From Parietaria judaica (taxonomy: Eukaryota > Streptophyta > Magnoliopsida > Rosales > Urticaceae): 64,000 bases of DNA. The stretch covers positions 33,059,201 through 33,123,200 of the forward strand of contig OX940861.1 of assembly GCA_954871525.1 (NCBI GenBank). Reading direction: 5' to 3'. Below, one piece after another: positions 57,495-64,000 of this stretch (position 1 is the stretch's first letter; each line of letters starts with the position of its first letter). A program made the position numbers and the translations under genes. The notes under the pieces were generated by a model, which was not told where the DNA came from, searched no databases, and saw nothing but the letters and a program-made list of their open reading frames with translations.

Positions 57495-59235
57495 TTCTCC
57501 CCCGTGAGCTTAACTCGAATCTACTTTCTTCACTCCGAGCAGCTCTCTCATCTCTGCGAACTTGACTCTCCCCAGAGCCTTGGTAAGTATGTCTGCCCGT
57601 TGCTCGAGCGTGTCGACGAACTCAACGATGATCTCTCGATTCTCCACACTTGTTTGCTCCCTCGTGTTTGCTCCGTCCATGGAACACTAGATTCTTCATC
57701 AACGCAAATGCAGACTTGTTGTCCACGTAGAGAGTAACTAGTCTCTGCTCGGATCCGGTCACTTCACTAAGTAGTCCCTTCAACCACATAGCCTAACATG
57801 TTGCTGCGATTGCCGCCATGAACTCTGCTTCACATGAGGATAGAGCTACTGTTTTCTGCTTTTGAGACTGCCAGGTGATCAGGTTTCCGTTGAGGTAGAA
57901 CGCCATCCCTCCGGTACTCTTCCGGTCATCGATATCACCAGCCAGATCACTGTCTGTAAAGCCAACTAGTACTTCTGCTACACTTCCTCTGCTATACCGG
58001 ATCCCGTAGTCCGTCGTGCCCTTCACGTATCGCAAGATGTGCTTCACCGCCTGCTGGTGTGCACTTGTGGGCTTCTCCATGTATCGACTGACTATCCCGA
58101 CTGCGTGTGAAATGTCTGGTCGGGTGTGAGTGAAGTACCTCAGGCACCCAATCACGCGTCTGTACTTCGTGGGATCCACTCCTCTCCCTTCAGCATCCTT
58201 CCCGAGCTGCAGCTTCGCCTCCATTATGTATTTGCTCGGGTTGTAGGCTGAATGCTTCAGAGTAATGCAGTCCTTCTTCTGTTCGACCTCGAGACCGAAG
58301 TAGTATGAAAGTAATCCGAGGTCACTCATCTCGAATTCGTCCATCATCTGCTGGTTGAATCCTTCCACGCCTTCTGCGCTGGATCCAGTGACGATCAGGT
58401 CATCCACATATACTCCCACGATCAGAGTTTCCTGCCCGGTACTCCTGGTGTAGACTGCCTGCTCGCTCAGGCACTTTATGAATCCAAGGTTCTTCAAGTT
58501 CTTATCAAGGCGGATGTTCCACGCTCTTAGTGCTTGTTTCTACCCGTACAGGGCCTTGGATAACTTGTACACCTTCTGCTCCTTTCCCGTGACGCCGAAC
58601 CCCTCTTGTTGCTTGACGTACACTTCTTCTTCTTCAGGCCGATGGGATTATGACCTTTGGGCAGGTCGGTTAGCTCCCATGTCCTGTTTTTCTCGATGGA
58701 CTCCATCTCCTTCTTCATTGCTTCCTTCCACTCCTGCTCGGCTGCTGCCTCCCGGTAGTTGGCTGGCTCTTCTGCACATAACAAAGAAAGTTCCTCCAAG
58801 CTTATCTCCACTTCTTGAGTCTGATCGTAGACATCTGCTAGAGGTCAGAATCCTCTTGGGCCGTCTTTTATGGAGGAATCTCCTGAGCTGGACGGGCTGG
58901 TCGTGCTCGGACTTGGTGTCCTGGTTGTATCCAGGTTGCACTCTCTCGGGCTGGATTCTATAATTCTTGGCAAAGCTGTTCCCGAACTGTGTGTTCCGAG
59001 CTGATCCTACTCGGCAACGCCCTCTCCATCTTCAACTGTGAACTCCACTGAGTTCTGCTCGGGTTCTCCTTTCTCGTCGCGCCAATCCCACTTCATCTCC
59101 TCTTCGAACACAACATCTCTGCTCACTTGGAGTTTGTCGCATCGTGGATCGTAGAGTCTGTGTGCCTTGCTTCCTTTTTCAACGCCAAGGTATATCATCT
59201 TTTGACTCCGGTCATCCAGCTTCTTGAGATGTGGC
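57495..59235 (-). pseudogene. copia-4 pol, 3' part, broken
   Basis: Read on the - strand: an acidic linker (59198-59007), then RT start (58811-58650; [16 protein letters not shown]), then a deletion near 58635-58650 that removes roughly 200 bp of RT compared with copia-1. RT then continues, with [12 protein letters not shown] at 58390-58430. RNase H is at 57834-57600 with a deletion of about 30 bp near 57645. The stretch 58497-57793 is open for 234 codons, the longest intact pol piece in this copy. Confidence 0.9.
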
Positions 59236-59737
59236 TGTGAGCTTAAGCTTGACTTAGTCCGTCACACAGAGGGAGTCAGCCCGGGTACCGACCAGAACCG
59301 AGGACGGACAGGAGTTCAGCCCAGCCCGGGTGAACACGAGCAGAAGGTCCGGATAGAAGGCAAGCCCGACCAGGGGCAGACGAGTAGGCCAACTCCGGGA
59401 CAGAGAAGCTGTCCGAACAGAAAAGGGAAAGTCAGCAACTACCCGCAAAGCTTTAGGAGCAAGGAAAGATCAAGTCAAAGATTTGACAAGATTATTTAGG
59501 GTAGTTTCCCAATTTTGTGCGATTTAGTTGAGCTAGAGTTTCGCCTATGTAAGGCTATAAATATACCTAGCATGTATACTTTGTAAAGTGTTGAGTCCAT
59601 TAGAGTTTTCTTTGTATTTTTTCTTTCGATTATCAATAGAGAAATTCTTCTCCCAAAAGTTCGTGTTCTTCAAATCATGTTCGATTTTATTTGGTGGTGA
59701 TCGTGTTCTTTACAGATCCATGAATTGGGAACCAACA
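59236..59737 (+). repeat. copia-5 5' LTR
   Basis: 502 bp, TGTGAGCTTAAGC...AACCAACA. Its U3 contains an open frame from 59224 to 59499 in the same frame that pol uses to enter the 3' LTR. Confidence 0.95.
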
Positions 59738-59739
59738 AG

Positions 59740-59751
59740 TGGTATCAGAGC
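59740..59751 (+). promoter_or_regulatory. copia-5 primer binding site
   Basis: TGGTATCAGAGC two bases after the CCAACA LTR end. Confidence 0.93.
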
Positions 59752-59768
59752 TTCATCAATCGAAGAAC

Positions 59769-60660
59769 ATGTCTTCATCAGAGTCACCGATGGAAGGAGC
59801 TTTGGTCGCGCAGAAACCAGACTGCAGAGAAGGCACAGTTACTCTCCATTACCCCATGCTCACGAAGAGCAATTACGCCGGTGGCCGTTAAAGATGAGGG
59901 TAAATCTGCAGGCGCAGGGAGTGTGGGAGGCCGTAGAGAACGGCGGTGTCGAAGGACGCAAGGAAAGAATGGCTCTAGCCGCAATCTACCAAGCAGTTCC
60001 AGAAGATGTTCTTCTCATGCTCGCCGAGAAGGATTCCGCGAAGGAAGCATGGAAAACTCTTCAGACCATGCACATGGGCGCAGATCGCGTCAAGGAGGTA
60101 AAGGTCCAGACCTTGAAGAGTGAGTTCGAGGTGATGAGAATGAGGGAGAGCGAGTCGATTGATGACTTCGCTATGCGACTCACGTCCATTGTGACCGGCA
60201 TTCACTCGCTGGGAGACAAGGTGGAGGAGACCACCGTCGTCAAGAAATTTCTCCGACAAGTGCCTCACAGGTACATGTAGATCGTGACATCGATTAAGCG
60301 ATTCGGCGACCTCAAGACCATAACGGTCGAGGAGGTTGTTGGTCGCCTCAATGCCCACGAGGAGAGACTTCGGGGTTACAGTGACAGGGAAGAGGAGAAG
60401 AACCTCCTGCTCATGCATGAAGAGTGGACGGCCAGACGGCGGAAAATCGGGGGATTCGAGTTTTCTTCAAATTCCTCAGGTCGGAGCAGCTTTGGTGGAG
60501 AAGTCCGAGGACATGGACAAGGTCGAGGTCGGGATCAGCGAGGTCGCGGCAGTGGTGCACCCCGTCAGTAAAGCACGACCAGGAGAGACAAGAGCATAGT
60601 GAAGTGCTATAGTTGTCAAAATCTTGGGCACTATGCATCTGAGTGCCCGAGCAGGAACTA
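59769..60660 (+). pseudogene. copia-5 gag, broken
   Basis: The ATG at 59769 opens a frame that shifts near 59878 (one base out relative to the family). It continues openly to a TAG at 60278-60280 where copia-1 has CAG, then on to 60571. The zinc knuckle at 60605-60645 is complete: CYSCQNLGHYASEC. A TAA at 60568-60570 and a TAG at 60659 are further breaks. Gag packages the element RNA; this copy could not make the full protein. Confidence 0.92.
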
Positions 60661-63600
60661 GGGCGAAGCGGCGAATCTAGCGGATTCTCAGACGACCAGC
60701 CGGCGTTGTTATTTGCCGAGCAGGAAACGCACCTGGATGAGCAGAATGGCGAAGGCGTCGCCAAGGCCCGGGCAGAAGTGATCAGTGTGCCGATCAGCCC
60801 AGAGGCCGAGCAGACCTATCCAGAGGAAACAAACAAGAAGGTTTTCCTGATCGAGGGCAAGGTCATTGCAAACCTCCTCGTACATGGATAGAAGAAAGTC
60901 AGTACCGACGTATGGTACTTAGACAACGGAGCTAGCAACCACATGACTGGGGACCGAGCTAAGTTTGAAGAGCTCAATGAGAAGATCACGGGCAACGTGA
61001 AATTTGGCGATGGGTCAGTCGTAGAGATTAGAGGCAGAGGGTCGATTCTGTTCGAGTGCAAGAATGGCGACCAGCGTCTGATGACCCAGGTGTACTTCAT
61101 CCCAAAGTTGAAGAGCAACATCATCAGTCTACGGCAGATGACTGAGATCGGGAACACGGTGTTGCTGCAAGGGTCCTACCTGAAGATGTGGACCAAGGAA
61201 GGAGAGCTATTGATGAAGGTGGAGGGAACACCCAACAGACTCTACAAGATTCTCCTGAAGACGTGCCAGCCCGTCTGTTTCATGGCATCGATTGCAGACC
61301 CGACTTGGCTTTGGCACGCACGGCTCGGACACGTGAATTTTCACGCGCTCAAGATGATGGGCGAGAAGAAGATGGCCTTCTGGGTTCCCAAGATTGAACA
61401 CCCCGACCAGCTATGCGAGTGCTGCATGATCGCGAAGCAGGCGAGGATACAGTTTCTGATCAAGGCCAAATTCCGAGCAGAGAGACCCCTACAGTTGGTG
61501 CATGCAGACATATGCGGTCCAGGCACCCCAGCAACATTGGCAGGTAACAAGTACTTCCTTTTACTTGTTGATGATTACAGTCGCTGGATGTGGGTTTATA
61601 TGCTTAAGGAGAAGAGTGGAGCCTTTGAGGTCTTCAAGAAGTTCAAGAAGATCGTGGAGAATGTCTCGGTGCACAGGTTAAAGGTGGATGACAAGAGTCA
61701 GAAGATGGTGTACCTTGGCGTTGAAGAAGGATGCAAGGTACACAGACTCTACGATCCACGACGCGGAAGACTCCAAGTGAGCAGAGATGTTGTGATCGAA
61801 GAAGAGATGAAGTGGGATTGGCGCGACAAGAAAGGAGAGCCCGAGCAGAACTAAGTAGAGTTCACAGTCGAGGGTGAAGAGGGCGTTGCCGAGTAGGATC
61901 AGCCCGGAACACCCAGCTCGGGAACAGCCTTGTCGAGCACCAGAACATCCAGCCCGGGAGAGAGCAACCCGGATACACCAAGGACACCAAGTCCGAGCAG
62001 GACTAGCCCGTCCAGTTTGGGAGATTCCTCCATTAAAGACGCCCCAAGGGGATTTCGACCCCTAGCAGATGTCTACGATCAGACTGAAGAAGTGGAGATG
62101 AGCCTGGAGGAACTTTCTTTATTGTGCGCAGAAGAGCCGGCCAGCTACCAGGAGACAGCAGCCGAGCAGGAGTGGCAGGAAGCAATGAAGAAGGAGATGG
62201 ATTCCATTGAGAAGAACAGAACTTGGGAGCTCACCGACCTGCCCAAAGGTCATAATCCCATCGGCCTGAAGTGGGTGTATAAGCTGAAGAAGGACACGGC
62301 AGGGAACGTCCTTAAGCACAAAGCAAGGCTGGTAGCAAAACGCTACATGCAGAAAAAAGGCATAGACTTTGAGGAAGTTTTTGCTCCAGTAGCTAGACTG
62401 GACACGATCAGACTCATCCTAGCCCTAGCAACTCATCGAGGTTGGGAGATTCACCACATGGATGTCAAATCGGCATTCTTAAATAATGACCTCAAAGAAG
62501 AAGTGTATGTCAAGCAACGAGAGGGGTTCGGCGTCACGGGCAAGGAGCAGAAGGTGTACAAACTATCCAAGGCCCTATACGGGTTAAAACAAGCACCAAG
62601 AGCGTGGAACATCTGTCTTGACAAGAGCTTGAAGAACTTTGGATTCACAAAGTGCCTAAGCGAGCAGGCAGTCTACACCAGGAGTACCGGGTAGGAGATC
62701 CTGATCCTGGGAGTATATGTGGATGACCTGATCGTCACTGGATCCAGCGTAGGAGGCGTAGATGGATTCAAGTAGGAGATGATGGCCGAATTCGAGATGA
62801 GTGACCTCGGATTACTTTTGTACTATCTCGGTCTCGAGGTGGAACAGAAGAAGGACTGCATTACACTGAAGCAGTCGGCCTACGCGAAGAAGATTCTTAT
62901 ACAGTTCGAGATAGCGGACTGCAACCCGAGCACGTACCCAATGGAGGCGAAGCTGTAACTCGGGAAGGATGCTGAAGGGAGAAGTGTGGATTCCACGGAG
63001 TACAGACGCGTGATCGGGTGTCTGAGATACCACACTCATACCCGACCAGACATTACACACGCAGTCGGGATAGTCAATCGATACATGGAGAAGCCCATAA
63101 GTGCACACCAGCAGGCGGTGAAGCACATCTTGCGATACGTAAAGGGCAAGACAGACTACGAGATCCAGTGCAGCAGACGAAGTGGAGCAGAAGTACTAGT
63201 CGGCTTTACAGACAGTGATCTGGCCGGTGGTATCGATGACAGGAAGAGTACCGGAGGGATGGCGTTCTACCTCAACGGAAACCTGATCACCTGGCAGTCT
63301 CAGAAGTAGCAGACAATAGCTATATCCTCATGTTAACCAGAGTTCATGGCGGCAATCGCAGCAACATGTCAGGCTATGTGGTTGAAGAGGCTAGTAAGTG
63401 AAGTGACCGGATCCGAGTAGAGACCAGTTACTCTCTACGTGGACAACAAGTCTGCAATTGCGTTGATGAAGAATCCAGTGTTCCATGGACGGAGCAAACA
63501 CATTGACACAAAATTTCACTACATTCGTGAGTGTGTGGAGATGTCTCACTCATCGTGGAGTTCGTCAACACAAGGGAGCAACGGGCAGACATACTTACCA

Positions 63601-63686
63601 AGGCTCTAGCGAGAGTCAAGTTTGTAGAGATGAGAGAGCTGCTCGGAGTGAAGAAAGTAGAAGCAAGTCAAGCTTACGGGGGAGAA
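60661..63686 (+). pseudogene. copia-5 pol, broken, integrase core deleted
   Basis: Protease at about 60920-60950 (DNGASNHMTG). GAG-pre-integrase at 61309-61440 (HARLGH, CECC). Integrase start at 61498-61672 (HADICGP, LLLVDDYSRW). At about 61672 the frame jumps to the linker before RT (DKSQKMVYLGVEEG), an in-frame deletion of roughly 340 bp relative to copia-1, so the rest of the catalytic core is lost. RT at 62150-62950 with [12 protein letters not shown] at 62713. RNase H at 63340-63640. TAG stops at 62692, 62773, 63307 and 63418 each replace a CAG seen in copia-1; others lie at 60889, 61852 and 62956. Confidence 0.93.
63678..63686 (+). promoter_or_regulatory. copia-5 polypurine tract
   Basis: GGGGGAGAA immediately before TGTGAGC of the 3' LTR. 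It lies inside the open pol frame, where it encodes Gly-Gly-Glu. Confidence 0.88.
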
Positions 63687-64000
63687 TGTGAGCTTAAGCT
63701 TGACTTAGTCCGTCACATTGAGGAAGTCAGCCCAGGTACCGGCCAGAACCAAGGACGGATAAGAGTTCAGCCCAGCTCGGGTGAACACGAGCAGACTGTC
63801 CAGAAAGAAGGCAAGCCCGGTCAGGGGAAAATGAGCAGACTAGCTCGGGGACAGAGAAGTTGTCCGAGCAGAAAAGGGAAAGTTAACAACTACCCGCGAA
63901 GCTTGAGAAGAAAGTAAAGATCGAGTCAAAGATTTGATAAGATTATTTAGGGTAGTTTCCCGATTTTGTGTGATTTAGTTGAGCTAGGGTTTCGCCTATG
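63687..64000 (+). repeat. copia-5 3' LTR, cut by the window end
   Basis: The first 314 bp of a roughly 500-bp LTR, matching 59236 onward. The pol frame stays open to a stop at 63917 in this LTR. Confidence 0.93.

Larger units (their letters stand above)
56999..59235 (-). mobile_element. Ty1/copia element (copia-4), 3' half, cut by copia-5
   Basis: 3' LTR 56999-57494, then RNase H and RT of the copia-1 family on the - strand. It stops at 59235, inside the integrase-RT linker, exactly where the copia-5 LTR begins in opposite orientation. The 5' half (integrase, protease, gag, 5' LTR) is not in the window and may lie beyond copia-5. Confidence 0.92.
59236..64000 (+). mobile_element. Ty1/copia LTR retrotransposon (copia-5), runs off the window
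   Basis: 5' LTR 59236-59737, primer binding site 59740-59751, gag, pol with a deletion in integrase, polypurine tract 63678-63686 and the first 314 bp of the 3' LTR. It is the same family as copia-1 and sits inside copia-4 in the opposite direction. Target duplication on the left would be GTGGC (59231-59235). Confidence 0.95.

Overview
This is nuclear DNA of a flowering plant, most likely a eudicot. It has AT-rich intergenic sequence, split genes with GT-AG introns, and plant-type transposons that fill most of the 64 kb. Only one gene looks intact: a three-exon gibberellin 20-oxidase at 26256-30412 (384 codons). One further host-gene piece, the last exon of an S-domain receptor-like kinase, lies at 56136-56438 (- strand). 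I saw no rRNA, tRNA or CRISPR.

Layout. 1-7153: a three-level nest, with a Ty1/copia element (copia-1, 1503-6779, - strand, exact GATTA duplication) inside a long-TIR Mutator-like element (615-7079), inside a probable outer MITE (303-7153). 8276-9630: a CACTA fragment with a two-exon Ulp1-type cysteine protease. 10334-17330: a 7.0 kb non-autonomous Helitron with recognisable ends, carrying a gene-like fragment, a (TTA)n tract and a Tourist-like MITE. 18202-23103: a tandem LTR-internal-LTR-internal-LTR array of a small non-autonomous retroelement with a 230-codon ORF of unknown function. 23104-25820: a hAT transposase pseudogene with a BED zinc finger.

26191-30412: the GA20ox gene, with a foldback Mutator-like MITE in intron 1. 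31252-32028: a probable solo LTR. 32101-33567: a foldback element with minisatellite arms. 33599-42239: another long-TIR Mutator-like element, containing copia-2 (+), whose integrase region is itself split by a 2.7 kb solo LTR. 42574-44268: a hAT MITE with a perfect 8-bp duplication, then a second hAT-like element split by a solo LTR of the copia-2 family. 44829-49678: copia-3 (- strand). 49704-50468: a small hAT-like MITE and an LTR fragment. 50469-55916: a Ty3/gypsy element (+). 56999-64000: copia-4 (-), broken by copia-5 (+), which runs off the window.

None of the retroelement polyproteins is intact. All carry stops, frameshifts or deletions, and many stops are CAG-to-TAG changes, as expected from decay of CHG-methylated DNA. 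The genes do not form a pathway. The window reads as a euchromatic gene (GA20ox) in a heavily nested transposon neighbourhood. Domain and family names rest on motif recognition by eye; percent identities and clades were not computed.
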